Shown one piece after another: positions 1-9,667 of a stretch of 64,000 nt of DNA. Both the position numbers and the translations under genes were made by a program. Below the pieces are notes generated by a model that was given only the letters and a program-made list of their open reading frames with translations, did no database searches and was not told where the DNA came from. Each line of letters opens with the position of its first letter. The first letter of the stretch is position 1. Source of the DNA: an uncultured bacterium (lineage in GTDB: Bacteria; Bacteroidota; Bacteroidia; Bacteroidales; Bacteroidaceae); the NCBI GenBank assembly GCA_905214795.1, contig CAJMNM010000001.1, positions 1 to 64,000 on the forward strand, given 5' to 3'.

Positions 1-893
1 ACGTCCTGTACTTCCCAATCCACCTGATCTTCCGGTCCGATAAATGCCTTTATCGCTTCTGCATCATCTTCCGCACACACAATAAAAAGCTCATCGCCAA
101 GATAAAGTTTCGTATCACGATTAGGTATGCTGACATGACCTTCATGCAAGGCACGTGAACACACATAATCTCTGCCCAAGAAGTCTCTTACCTGCTTCAT
201 TGTCTTTCCATCCAACGCAGCATTATCCACACGCAAGGTCATCTTGTGAGGTTTTGCATGAGGATTTTCTTCCTGTTCGGCAATAATCTTATCTTCCTCT
301 TCCTTTAAAACAATACCGCACAAATAACGGATTGCAATTGTCGCCGCTATAATTCCCACTACTCCCAGAGGGTAAGCGCACGCATATCCCGACGCAATCT
401 GCGGGATACTACTTTCAGGAAACACTTGAGTCAACGCTTCCGTTGCCGCACCAAGACCCGGTGTATTGGTTACAGCTCCACACAAGACTCCAACCATCAT
501 AGGCAGATTCTTAGGATCGGAAGTGTCAAAAACAGTGTAATAAAGTACCAACATCACAAGGATGTTCAACGCCACAATTCCACAGGCCAATAGATTTAAG
601 GTAATTCCGCCTTTCTTGAATGACTCAAAGAAACCCGGTCCGACCTGCAATCCAATGCAGTAAACAAATATTATCAGGCCAAAGTCCTGCAAGAAATTCA
701 AGGTTGAAGTTGTGCCGGTAAATCCGAAATGTCCTGCCAAAATACCGGCAAACAATACGAAAGTTACACCCAACGAAATCCCGAAGACTTTTATCTTACC
801 CAAATAGATTCCAATTGAAATAACCGCCGTATATAACAGCACGATATGAGCAATAGAATTCGGATCAAACAGTAACTGTTCTAACCAATCCAT
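1..893 (-). CDS. AspT/YidE-family permease, 3' end missing
   Basis: The frame opens with ATG at 891-893 and stays open to the window edge, giving 297 residues; the C-terminal half lies outside. Residues 15-190 hold hydrophobic membrane segments with the GLQVGP (81-86) and TNTPGLGAA (142-150) motifs of the AspT/YidE/YbjL duplicated transporter domain. Residues about 210-295 look like a TrkA-C (RCK-C) regulatory domain, the usual central part of this family. Members are inner-membrane exchangers or putative transporters; the substrate here cannot be told. A TATTTTTG -7 box lies 40 bases upstream. Seen: frame and motifs. Known: family architecture. Unknown: substrate. Confidence 0.85.
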   Translation of the reverse strand, partial: MDWLEQLLFDPNSIAHIVLLYTAVISIGIYLGKIKVFGISLGVTFVLFAGILAGHFGFTGTTSTLNFLQDFGLIIFVYCIGLQVGPGFFESFKKGGITLNLLACGIVALNILVMLVLYYTVFDTSDPKNLPMMVGVLCGAVTNTPGLGAATEALTQVFPESSIPQIASGYACAYPLGVVGIIAATIAIRYLCGIVLKEEEDKIIAEQEENPHAKPHKMTLRVDNAALDGKTMKQVRDFLGRDYVCSRALHEGHVSIPNRDTKLYLGDELFIVCAEDDAEAIKAFIGPEDQVDWEVQD

Positions 894-932
894 TTTTAAT
901 TTTAATTAATATTTAAAAAACATTTTGCACGG

Positions 933-940
933 CAAAAATA
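933..940 (-). promoter_or_regulatory. -7 promoter box for the AspT/YidE-family gene
   Basis: Reads TATTTTTG on the minus strand, matching the Bacteroidetes TAnnTTTG consensus, 40 bases before the ATG at 893. No clear -33 TTTG was found. Confidence 0.5.
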
Positions 941-980
941 AGTAAAAAAATAACATACTTTGAGTTTTTAAGAAACTATT

Positions 981-1012
981 TTTGTGGTTAATCAAAAGTT
1001 TTGTTACTTTTG
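981..1012 (+). promoter_or_regulatory. mutAB promoter (-33 TTTG, -7 TACTTTTG)
   Basis: TTTG at 981-984 and TACTTTTG at 1005-1012 are separated by 20 bases, the spacing of the Bacteroidetes primary sigma promoter. It lies 33 bases ahead of the mutA ATG. Confidence 0.7.
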
Positions 1013-1045
1013 TTCGATTGATAAAATTCATTTAACAGTATAACT

Positions 1046-2917
1046 ATGGCAGATAGTAAAGAGAAACTCTTCTCTGATTTTACCGCGCCGACCCGCCAGG
1101 AATGGTTGGATAAAATCAATATCGATTTAAAGGGCGCAGACTATCAGAAGAAGATGGTTTGGAGAACAAACGAAGGCTTCAGCATGGAGCCTTTTTACCG
1201 CAAAGAGGACCTGGACGGCATGGCTCAAACCAATTCACTCCCAGGCCAGTACCCTTACTTAAGAGGTAACAAGACAGATAATAACCGCTGGTATATCCGT
1301 CAGAACATCAAAGTTGAAGATCCCGCAACTGCTAACGCAAAAGCAACAGACCTTCTGAACAAAGGAGTTACGTCATTGGGCTTCAAGATTCCGGCAAAAG
1401 AACTGAATGCCTCTTATCTTGAAACACTACTTGAAGGCATCAATGCCGAAGCTGTTGAACTTAACTTTTCTACGTGCCAAGGACACACCCTCGAACTGGC
1501 ACAGTTATTGGCCGAATATTTCGCTTCAAAGAAATATAATCCGGCCAACATCGTCGGCAGCATCAACTTTGACCCTATGGAGAAAATTCTTACCAAAGGG
1601 AAAAACACCACTGCTTTATTGAAAACATTACCTGAAATCGTACGTACAATGTCGGCTTATCCGGGCTTCCGTTGCGTAAACATCAATGCTGATACGCTTT
1701 GTAACGACGGTGCTTATGTTTATCAGGAACTGGGTTATGCATTAGCATGGGGTAATGAGTATCTTAACCAGATGGTTGAAGCCGGCATTCCTGTTGACCA
1801 GGCAGCAAAAAGCATTAAATTCAATTTCGGCATCGGAGGCGTATACTTCATGGAAATAGCAAAATTCCGTGCTGCCCGTATGCTTTGGGCACATATTGTA
1901 AAGAAATACAATCCACAATGCGACTGTGCCTGCAAGATGTATGTCAACGCCACAACAACAACCTACAACATGACGGTATTCGACAGTTATGTCAACATGT
2001 TGCGCTCACAGACCGAAACGATGAGTGCCGCGTTAGCCAATGTCGACGCCATTGTAGTTACGCCGTTTGACGCACCGTATGAAACTCCGACAGATTTTGC
2101 AGAACGAATTGCCCGCAACCAGCAATTGCTGTTACAGGAAGAAAGTCATTTCGACAAGATTGTTGACGTGGCCGGCGGTTCATATTTTGTAGAGAAACTG
2201 ACACATTCTTTGGCCGAAGAATCTTGGAAATTATTCTTAGCCGTAGAAGATGAAGGAGGATTCCTGGCTGCGGCTGAAGCCGGTACCATTCAGAAAGCCA
2301 TTAGCGACACCAATGCAGTTCGTCATGCTAATGCCGGTAAACGCAAGGAATTCTTACTTGGTACCAACCAATTCCCGAACTTCAATGAAAAGAGTGAAGG
2401 TAAGGCTCCAATTAAAAGCGGCAGCTGCTGTGGCAATCACAGTCACGACCATGCTTGCGAGAAACCTTTCGCTAAGATTGAAGCCTCTCGTTTAGCATCC
2501 GACTTTGAAGATCTCCGTTTACAGACAGAACAGGCCGAAAAGCAACCCGTAGCCTTCATGCTCACTATCGGCAATCTGGCCATGCGTCAGGCACGCGCCC
2601 AGTTCAGCTGTAACTTCTTGTCCTGTGCCGGATATAAGGTAATAGACAATCTGGGATTTGAAACCGTAGAAGAAGGTATTGATGCCGCAATGAAAGCCGG
2701 TGCAGATATTGTTGTTCTCTGTTCAAGCGACGACGAATATGCCGAATACGCTATCCCGGCATTCAAGGCTCTCAACGGCCGCGCAATGTTTGTTGTAGCC
2801 GGCGCACCGGCCTGCATGGAAGACCTCAAGGCTGCCGGCATAGAGAACTTTATTCATGTACGTGTTGACCAGCTGAAGACTTTGAAAGAGTATAACGCTA
2901 AATTGGGTATCAAATGA
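1046..2917 (+). CDS. mutA: methylmalonyl-CoA mutase, small subunit
   Basis: A 623-residue subunit of the adenosylcobalamin-dependent heterodimer that interconverts succinyl-CoA and methylmalonyl-CoA in the cytosol, the succinate/propionate branch of Bacteroidales. Residues 1-450 form the mutase TIM barrel. Residues about 500-623 form a degenerate B12-binding domain: where MutB has DGHDRG this subunit has no cobalamin-ligating histidine, as expected for the structural partner. The stop overlaps the mutB start by four bases (ATGA), so the two are co-transcribed and probably translationally coupled. Oddity: the linker between the domains carries a Cys/His cluster (C461, C462, H465, H467, H469, C471) that could bind a metal. 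Confidence 0.96.
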   Translation: MADSKEKLFSDFTAPTRQEWLDKINIDLKGADYQKKMVWRTNEGFSMEPFYRKEDLDGMAQTNSLPGQYPYLRGNKTDNNRWYIRQNIKVEDPATANAKATDLLNKGVTSLGFKIPAKELNASYLETLLEGINAEAVELNFSTCQGHTLELAQLLAEYFASKKYNPANIVGSINFDPMEKILTKGKNTTALLKTLPEIVRTMSAYPGFRCVNINADTLCNDGAYVYQELGYALAWGNEYLNQMVEAGIPVDQAAKSIKFNFGIGGVYFMEIAKFRAARMLWAHIVKKYNPQCDCACKMYVNATTTTYNMTVFDSYVNMLRSQTETMSAALANVDAIVVTPFDAPYETPTDFAERIARNQQLLLQEESHFDKIVDVAGGSYFVEKLTHSLAEESWKLFLAVEDEGGFLAAAEAGTIQKAISDTNAVRHANAGKRKEFLLGTNQFPNFNEKSEGKAPIKSGSCCGNHSHDHACEKPFAKIEASRLASDFEDLRLQTEQAEKQPVAFMLTIGNLAMRQARAQFSCNFLSCAGYKVIDNLGFETVEEGIDAAMKAGADIVVLCSSDDEYAEYAIPAFKALNGRAMFVVAGAPACMEDLKAAGIENFIHVRVDQLKTLKEYNAKLGIK

Positions 2918-5079
2918 GACAGAATTTTAAAGACATAGATATATTTGCCGGTTTCGAGGCTAAAAACGGCCAAGAATGGCAGAAAGAGAGCGGTATTACC
3001 GCCAATTGGAAAACACCGGAACAGATTGACATACAACCGGTGTATACCAAAGAAGATCTAGAAGGCATGGAACATTTGGATTTTGCAGCCGGTATTCCAC
3101 CGTATCTGCGTGGTCCATACAGTATGATGTATCCGTTCCGTCCGTGGACTATCCGCCAATATGCAGGATTCTCTACAGCCGAAGAAAGTAATGCATTTTA
3201 TCGCCGTAATCTGGCAAGTGGACAAAAAGGTTTGTCTGTTGCGTTCGACCTGCCGACACACCGCGGATACGACCCTGACAACGAACGTGTTATCGGCGAT
3301 GTCGGTAAAGCCGGAGTTTCTATCTGTTCACTCGAGAACATGAAGACCCTGTTCGAAGGTATTCCTTTGAGCAAGATGTCTGTATCCATGACAATGAATG
3401 GAGCCGTATTGCCGATTTTGGCATTCTACATCAATGCCGGACTGGAACAAGGTGCAAAACTTGAAGAAATGGCAGGAACCATCCAGAATGATATTCTGAA
3501 AGAGTTCATGGTACGTAATACATATATTTACCCGCCAGCCTTCTCAATGAAAATCATTGCCGACATCTTTGAGTATACCTCACAGAAGATGCCGAAATTC
3601 AATTCCATTTCCATTTCAGGTTATCACATGCAAGAGGCCGGCGCTACTGCCGACATCGAATTGGCTTACACATTGGCCGACGGTATTGACTATATCCGTG
3701 CCGGTGTCAATGCAGGTATTGACATTGACGCCTTCGCACCGCGTCTGTCTTTCTTCTGGGCCATTGGTATGAACCACTTCATGGAAATTGCCAAGATGCG
3801 TGCAGCCCGTCTGTTATGGGCCAAGATTGTCAAAGGCTTCGGCGCCAAGAATCCGAAATCAATGGCTCTGCGTACCCACTCTCAGACTTCAGGCTGGTCT
3901 CTGACAGAGCAAGACCCGTTCAATAACGTAGGACGTACCTGTATCGAGGCTATGGCGGCAGTTTTGGGTCATACACAATCACTTCACACCAATTCTTTGG
4001 ACGAAGCCATTGCATTGCCGACCGACTTCTCAGCCCGCATCGCACGAAACACTCAGATCTACATTCAGAACGAAACTCAGGTTTGCAAACACATCGACCC
4101 ATGGGCAGGTTCATATTATGTAGAGACACTGACCAACGAACTGGTTCATAAAGCTTGGGAACACATTCAGGAAATTGAAAAACTCGGCGGTATGGCCAAA
4201 GCCATTGAAACCGGTCTTCCCAAAATGCGTATTGAAGAAGCTGCAGCCCGCACTCAGGCGCGTATTGACTCCGGTACTCAAACAATTGTAGGTGTCAACA
4301 AATACCGTTTGGCCCACGAAGATCCTATCGATATTCTTGAAGTTGACAACACAGCTGTCCGTCTGCAACAAGAAGAAAACCTGCGCAAGCTGAAAGCGAG
4401 CCGCAATGAAGAAGAGGTTAAAAAAGCACTGGCTGCCATTACCGAGTGTGTACGTGAGTTCAATGATGGCAAAAAGAGCGAACACAACTTGCTCGACCTG
4501 GCTGTTAAGGCTGCCAGCGTACGTGCCACATTGGGAGAAATTTCAGACGCCTGCGAAGCTGTTGTAGGACGTTATAAAGCAGTAATCAGAACTATTTCAC
4601 AAGTGTACTCATCAGAAAGTAAAGCAGATGCCGACTTCGACAAAGCTTGCGAGTTGACAGAAGAATTTGCGCGTCAGGAAGGACGCCGTCCGCGTATCAT
4701 GATTGCAAAAATGGGACAAGACGGACACGACCGTGGTGCCAAGGTTTGTGCCACCGGATATGCCGACTGTGGTTTTGACGTTGACATGGGCCCATTGTTC
4801 CAGACACCTGCGGAAGCCGCACGTCAGGCAGTTGAAAACGATGTAAACATTCTTGGTGTCAGCTCTTTGGCTGCAGGTCATAAGACCTTGATTCCACAAG
4901 TTATTGAGGAACTGAAGAAATTAGGCCGAGAAGACATCATGGTCATTGCCGGTGGCGTTATCCCCGCACAAGACTATGACTTCCTTTATAAAGTTGGTGT
5001 TGCCGCCATCTTTGGTCCTGGAACTTCGGTTGCCACCTCTGCTTGCGAGATGATGAAAATCTTATTGGATAAAGAATAA
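2914..5079 (+). CDS. mutB: methylmalonyl-CoA mutase, large catalytic subunit
   Basis: A 721-residue catalytic subunit. Residues about 35-555 form the substrate-binding barrel. Residues about 585-715 form the B12-binding domain with D603-G-H605-D-R-G, where H605 is the lower axial cobalt ligand. The length is usual for bacterial MutB. It starts inside the mutA stop codon (ATGA) and ends at a strong hairpin 30 bases downstream, so mutAB is a two-gene operon. The GTPase chaperone meaB is not adjacent but is encoded at 56260-57357. Very confident identification. Confidence 0.98.
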   Translation: MRQNFKDIDIFAGFEAKNGQEWQKESGITANWKTPEQIDIQPVYTKEDLEGMEHLDFAAGIPPYLRGPYSMMYPFRPWTIRQYAGFSTAEESNAFYRRNLASGQKGLSVAFDLPTHRGYDPDNERVIGDVGKAGVSICSLENMKTLFEGIPLSKMSVSMTMNGAVLPILAFYINAGLEQGAKLEEMAGTIQNDILKEFMVRNTYIYPPAFSMKIIADIFEYTSQKMPKFNSISISGYHMQEAGATADIELAYTLADGIDYIRAGVNAGIDIDAFAPRLSFFWAIGMNHFMEIAKMRAARLLWAKIVKGFGAKNPKSMALRTHSQTSGWSLTEQDPFNNVGRTCIEAMAAVLGHTQSLHTNSLDEAIALPTDFSARIARNTQIYIQNETQVCKHIDPWAGSYYVETLTNELVHKAWEHIQEIEKLGGMAKAIETGLPKMRIEEAAARTQARIDSGTQTIVGVNKYRLAHEDPIDILEVDNTAVRLQQEENLRKLKASRNEEEVKKALAAITECVREFNDGKKSEHNLLDLAVKAASVRATLGEISDACEAVVGRYKAVIRTISQVYSSESKADADFDKACELTEEFARQEGRRPRIMIAKMGQDGHDRGAKVCATGYADCGFDVDMGPLFQTPAEAARQAVENDVNILGVSSLAAGHKTLIPQVIEELKKLGREDIMVIAGGVIPAQDYDFLYKVGVAAIFGPGTSVATSACEMMKILLDKE

Positions 5080-5109
5080 GGATATAAATTAATCATCTGA
5101 AATACAAAG

Positions 5110-5146
5110 AATACGACGTATTGCTTCAAATGCGATACGTCGTATT
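5110..5146 (+). terminator. hairpin terminator after mutAB
   Basis: Perfect 12-bp stem, 5110-5121 with 5135-5146, and a 13-base loop, 30 bases past the mutB stop. The downstream side is only moderately T-rich. Confidence 0.65.
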
Positions 5147-5242
5147 TGTATGTATACACCTGCTGACACAAACCATCTGTAAGGTCAGCCAACATGCCAA
5201 ACAAGAATAACAAGGTTAACCCGATAAGCTGAAAAAAATTCG

Positions 5243-5250
5243 TATCTTTG
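5243..5250 (+). promoter_or_regulatory. topB -7 box
   Basis: TATCTTTG, a full match to TAnnTTTG, 28 bases before the topB ATG. Confidence 0.6.
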
Positions 5251-5278
5251 CACGACTAATTAAAATGTACGCATTCCT

Positions 5279-7432
5279 ATGATTGTATGTATCGCAGAAA
5301 AGCCCAGTGTTGCTAAAGACATCGCCCACGTTTTGGGGGCGACGCAAAGCCATGACGGATATATCGAAGGTAACGGCTATCAGGTTACATGGACATTCGG
5401 ACATCTCTGCGAACTGAAAGAACCACACGAATACACCCCATTATGGAAAGCGTGGAGCCTGTCCGCCCTGCCTATGATACCGCCACGTTTCGGCATTAAG
5501 CTGAAACACGACAACGGCATTGAACATCAGTTTCAAACCATCGAACGACTCATGCAGGCAGCTGACATGATTATCAACTGCGGTGATGCCGGCCAGGAAG
5601 GTGAACTGATTCAACGATGGGTCATGCAAAAGGCCGGAGCACACTGTCCTGTCAAACGTCTGTGGATTTCATCCTTAACAGAAGAAGCCATCCGCGAAGG
5701 TTTCAGCAAGCTGAAAGACCAAAGCGAATACCAGTCTCTTTACGAAGCCGGACTGAGCCGCGCCATCGGAGACTGGACATTGGGTATGAATGCCACGCGC
5801 CTCTACACTTTGAAATATGCGCAAGGCCGACAGGTTTTAAGTATCGGACGTGTACAAACACCCACATTGGCGCTGATTGTCAAACGACAGCAAGAGATTG
5901 AGAACTTTAACCCCGAACCTTATTGGGTGCTGACAACAACCTATCGTGACACCACATTTACTGCTGTCATGGAACAGGACGACGACAATGCCGCCGAAGA
6001 GAACGCCGGTACCGAAAAGAACGACAATAAAAATACTAACGACCTGGGGCGACGTGGATTTACCAGTGAAGAAGAAGGTCGCAAAGCGCTCGAGCTTATC
6101 AAAGACGCACCGTTCACCATTACTTCAGTAACTAAAAAGAATGGAACGGAAGCGCCTCCCCGCCTTTTCGACCTGACTTCATTACAGGTTGAATGCAATA
6201 AAAAGTTCGGATTCTCCGCAGACATGACTCTGCAACTTATCCAGTCGCTCTATGAAAAGAAAATCACCACTTATCCGCGTGTTGACACCACATTCCTAAG
6301 TGATGATATTTATCCTAAATGTAACGGCATACTCAAAGGCATTGCTGAGAATTATAATGCCTTGCTCGATCCATTACGCGGCGCGCCGCTGAAAAAGAGC
6401 AAAAAGGTTTTCGACTCTTCCAAAGTTACCGACCACCACGCCATCATCCCCACCGGTGTCCCCCCCAGAGGACTGACACCAGACGAAGAGCGGGTGTTCG
6501 ACCTTATCGCACGGCGTTTCATAGCAGCATTCTATCCTGATTGTAAATTCGCTACCACAACTGTTTTAGGCGAAACAGCAGATATACCTTTCAAGGCAAC
6601 CGGAAAACAGATACTCGCTGCCGGTTGGCGTGATGTGTATGCGCAAGACAAGAAAACAGCAGCCGAAACAATCGCGCAAAAAGACGAGGAACGGACTCTT
6701 CCCGCATTCACCAAAGGAGAAAGCGGACCTCATACTCCAGATCTGGCAGAGAAATGGACACAGGCACCCAAGCCTTATACTGAAGCCACCTTGCTCCGTG
6801 CCATGGAAACAGCCGGCCGTCTGGTTGAAGATGAAGAACTACGTGACGCATTGAAGGAAAACGGTATCGGCCGACCTTCAACGCGCGCCGCCATTATAGA
6901 AACCCTATTCAAACGGCATTACATCCGCAAGGAACGTAAGAACCTGATTGCCACACCTACCGGTGTCGAACTGATAGGCCTCATCCATGAAGAGTTGCTT
7001 AAAAGCGCCGAACTGACCGGCATCTGGGAAAAGAAGCTAAGGCAAATTGAAAAGAGTACTTACGATGCAAAGACGTTCCTTGACGAACTGAAACAAATGG
7101 TTACAGACATTGTCAACACGGTTTTAGCCGACAACACCAACCGCCGTGTCACACTAATACCTGAGGACAACGAACAGCAAGCAGGCGGAAAGGCCAAGAA
7201 AACAACCGAGAAGAAAACCAAATCCACCGGACAGAAGTCAGGACAACGTGCAAAAAAACAGCCTAAAGCCGATACTGTCGGACAAACCGACAAACCGACT
7301 TCACAAGCTACCATACATGAAGGTATGACATGCCCGCTCTGTGGAAAAGGACATATCATTAAGGGAAAAACTGCCTATGGCTGTTCCGAATGGAAAAACG
7401 GATGTACATTCCGTCAGCCTTTTGAACAATAA
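5279..7432 (+). CDS. topB: DNA topoisomerase III (type IA)
   Basis: A 717-residue type IA topoisomerase that relaxes and decatenates DNA through a transient 5'-phosphotyrosine link. An N-terminal TOPRIM domain is visible (residues 1-140; CIAEKPSVA at 4-12, then GDAGQEGEL near residue 101, a variant of the DxDREGE motif). The core contains SIGRVQTP near 198, and the active-site tyrosine motif TTYPRVDTTF lies near residue 333. Residues about 635-680 are a Lys/Thr-rich low-complexity linker. The C-terminus (682-717) is a four-cysteine zinc ribbon. TopB is common both on Bacteroidales chromosomes and in conjugative elements; no mobility genes are nearby, so this looks chromosomal. The next gene starts 29 bases later and may be co-transcribed. 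Confidence 0.95.
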   Translation: MIVCIAEKPSVAKDIAHVLGATQSHDGYIEGNGYQVTWTFGHLCELKEPHEYTPLWKAWSLSALPMIPPRFGIKLKHDNGIEHQFQTIERLMQAADMIINCGDAGQEGELIQRWVMQKAGAHCPVKRLWISSLTEEAIREGFSKLKDQSEYQSLYEAGLSRAIGDWTLGMNATRLYTLKYAQGRQVLSIGRVQTPTLALIVKRQQEIENFNPEPYWVLTTTYRDTTFTAVMEQDDDNAAEENAGTEKNDNKNTNDLGRRGFTSEEEGRKALELIKDAPFTITSVTKKNGTEAPPRLFDLTSLQVECNKKFGFSADMTLQLIQSLYEKKITTYPRVDTTFLSDDIYPKCNGILKGIAENYNALLDPLRGAPLKKSKKVFDSSKVTDHHAIIPTGVPPRGLTPDEERVFDLIARRFIAAFYPDCKFATTTVLGETADIPFKATGKQILAAGWRDVYAQDKKTAAETIAQKDEERTLPAFTKGESGPHTPDLAEKWTQAPKPYTEATLLRAMETAGRLVEDEELRDALKENGIGRPSTRAAIIETLFKRHYIRKERKNLIATPTGVELIGLIHEELLKSAELTGIWEKKLRQIEKSTYDAKTFLDELKQMVTDIVNTVLADNTNRRVTLIPEDNEQQAGGKAKKTTEKKTKSTGQKSGQRAKKQPKADTVGQTDKPTSQATIHEGMTCPLCGKGHIIKGKTAYGCSEWKNGCTFRQPFEQ

Positions 7433-7461
7433 ACCTCACGGATGTACGTTATTATACCACA

Positions 7462-9540
7462 ATGAAACAAACAATCTGCCTTCTACTCACATTATTACTG
7501 ATGCCGTTGCTCTTTAGCTGTGGCCCGGAAAATAATGTCAAGAAGGGAGACAAATACTATGCCATAGGCGAATATTTCGATGCAGCCACCGAATACCGTA
7601 AAGCCTATATGCGCACAAAGCCCAAAGACCGTGTCAAGCGCGGCGAAAGAGCTTATAAAGCAGCCGACTGTTTCCGCCGCATCAATTACACAGCCCGTGC
7701 CATGGGCTCTTACCAAAACGCCATCCGTTACCATTATAAAGACAGCATCGTATTTTTCTATCTGGCAGAAATGCAAAGAAAAAACGGAGACTACAAAAAG
7801 GCTTTGGAAAACTACGAGATTTATCTTCAATACAATCCGGAAGACATGCTTGCCCGAAACGGCTGGCAAGGCTGCCACCTGGCCCCCATATGGAAAAGCA
7901 AGCCCACTCTTTATACGGTCAAGAAAGAGCCGCTTTTTAACGGACGCCGAAGCGACTACTGTCCGGTTCTTGCCGGAGACAACTCAGAACAGCTTTATCT
8001 CACCACAACCCGTCCGCAAGTAACCGGAAACGAGATTAGCGGAATCACAGGTATAAAAAGCGGAGATATTTTCATGGCCAAGAAAAATGAGGAAGGCAAA
8101 TGGCTACAACCTGAAATTCTGGAATCTGAAGTCAACAGTGATTTCGACGAAGGTGCCTGCGCATTCACTCCCGACGGCAAAACCATGTATTTCACCCGAT
8201 GTACATTCGATCCGGATTATCCCCGTTATGCACAAATATTCACCTCTACGCGTTCAGATGCCACATGGAGCGCTCCCCAACCGCTGACCATCACCAAAGA
8301 CACACTTTCGTCTTACGCACATCCGGCCATCTCACCCGACGGAGAATGGCTGTATTTCGTATCCGACATGCCCGGTGGAATAGGCGGATTAGATTTATGG
8401 CGTGTACGGCTGACCGCTGACGGTATGGGAGGAGTAGAAAACCTCGGAGAACCCATCAATACGCCCGGTAATGAAATGTTTCCCACATTCCGTCCCAACG
8501 GCGACTTGTATTTTTCCTCAGACGGCCATCCTGGCATGGGGGGCCTCGACTTATTCGTAGCCAAAACAGACAGCACAGGAACGTGGCATATAGAGAACCT
8601 TAAATTCCCGATGAACTCACAGGGAGACGATTTCGGTATGACTTTCGAAGGGTTACACAACCGGGGATTCTTCAGTACCAACCGCGGTGACGCCCGTGGA
8701 TGGGATCACATCATGAGTTTTAACTGTCCGGAAGTTCTGATTACAGTAAAAGGCTGGGTATATGAAAAAGACGGTTACGAACTTCCTGATGGCCTGGTTT
8801 ATATGGTAGGTAACGATGGTACCAATCTTAAACTGAGCGTTAAAGGCGACGGCTCGTTCACACAAGAAATCAAGCCCAATGTAGATTATATATTCCTGGG
8901 TACCTGCAAAGGTTATCTGAACCACAAGGAAGAGCTGAGAGTTGACACCAGCAGCGTGAGCAAAGAATATGTTCTTCAATTCGAGCTGGCCTCCATTACG
9001 GCGCCGGTTCTTGTCGACAATGTGTTTTATGAATTCGACAGCGCAGAGTTGAGCCCCTCATCAACCCTTTCGCTCGATTCACTCACCGACCTGTTGAACG
9101 AGAATCCCAACGTTACTATCGAGCTGAGTTCTCATTGTGATTACAGGGGCAGCGAAGCCTACAACATCGGACTTTCACAACGCCGCGCAGAATCCGTTGT
9201 CCGCTATCTGATAGCCAAAGGCATTGCGCCAGACCGTCTGACACCTGTCGGCTACGGAAAAGGCAAGCCCAAAGTTATCCGCAAAAAACTTACAGAACGC
9301 TATCCGTTCTTACATGAAAACGATACACTGACCGAAGCTTTCATTAAGAAATTACCCGAAGAACAGCAGGAAATATGTAACGCGCTTAACCGTCGTACAG
9401 AATTTAAAGTCCTGCGCACCACCTACGGACTATTTGACGAAAGCGGAAAATTAACCGAAACAGCCATCAAGAAAATCGCTCCGCGTAAAGAAGAAAAAGC
9501 AGACGATGACGCACAATCCGACAGTGGCATACAGTATTGA
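7462..9540 (+). CDS. PorE-like outer-membrane lipoprotein (TPR, PD40 propeller, OmpA)
   Basis: A 692-residue lipoprotein with a signal peptide ending at lipobox LFSC (C20). Domain order: TPR-like helices (about 25-140), a WD40-like PD40 beta-propeller with repeated TPDGKTMYF/SPDGEWLYF-type strands (about 170-400), a small carboxypeptidase-regulatory-like beta domain (about 410-500), and an OmpA C-terminal peptidoglycan-binding domain (about 515-665, HCDYRGS and SQRRAESV). This matches the architecture known for PorE of the Porphyromonas type IX secretion system, which tethers the machine to peptidoglycan. Paralogs occur in Bacteroidales without functional T9SS, so the role here is inferred only as envelope anchoring. 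It shares a bidirectional terminator with the convergent next gene. Confidence 0.85.
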   Translation: MKQTICLLLTLLLMPLLFSCGPENNVKKGDKYYAIGEYFDAATEYRKAYMRTKPKDRVKRGERAYKAADCFRRINYTARAMGSYQNAIRYHYKDSIVFFYLAEMQRKNGDYKKALENYEIYLQYNPEDMLARNGWQGCHLAPIWKSKPTLYTVKKEPLFNGRRSDYCPVLAGDNSEQLYLTTTRPQVTGNEISGITGIKSGDIFMAKKNEEGKWLQPEILESEVNSDFDEGACAFTPDGKTMYFTRCTFDPDYPRYAQIFTSTRSDATWSAPQPLTITKDTLSSYAHPAISPDGEWLYFVSDMPGGIGGLDLWRVRLTADGMGGVENLGEPINTPGNEMFPTFRPNGDLYFSSDGHPGMGGLDLFVAKTDSTGTWHIENLKFPMNSQGDDFGMTFEGLHNRGFFSTNRGDARGWDHIMSFNCPEVLITVKGWVYEKDGYELPDGLVYMVGNDGTNLKLSVKGDGSFTQEIKPNVDYIFLGTCKGYLNHKEELRVDTSSVSKEYVLQFELASITAPVLVDNVFYEFDSAELSPSSTLSLDSLTDLLNENPNVTIELSSHCDYRGSEAYNIGLSQRRAESVVRYLIAKGIAPDRLTPVGYGKGKPKVIRKKLTERYPFLHENDTLTEAFIKKLPEEQQEICNALNRRTEFKVLRTTYGLFDESGKLTETAIKKIAPRKEEKADDDAQSDSGIQY

Positions 9541-9573
9541 ATGTCCTTTTCTTCATACATACATATATAAAAA

Positions 9574-9619
9574 AAGGAGGATTTATAACAAGTGAAATTA
9601 AAAGTTATAAATCCTCCTT
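9574..9619. terminator. bidirectional terminator between convergent genes
   Basis: Perfect 16-bp stem, 9574-9589 with 9604-9619, 14-base loop, A-run on the left and T-rich on the right. It serves both the PorE-like gene (+) and the phosphatase-like gene (-). Confidence 0.85.
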
Positions 9620-9667
9620 CTTTCTTTTGGCAGCAGACCCGACGTTATAAGGCACACTGTTCTTACT

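Noticed and set aside
5279..7432. topB as a marker of an integrated conjugative element
   Set aside because: No relaxase, tra, integrase or att repeats are nearby and flanks are housekeeping genes, so a chromosomal topoisomerase is simpler.
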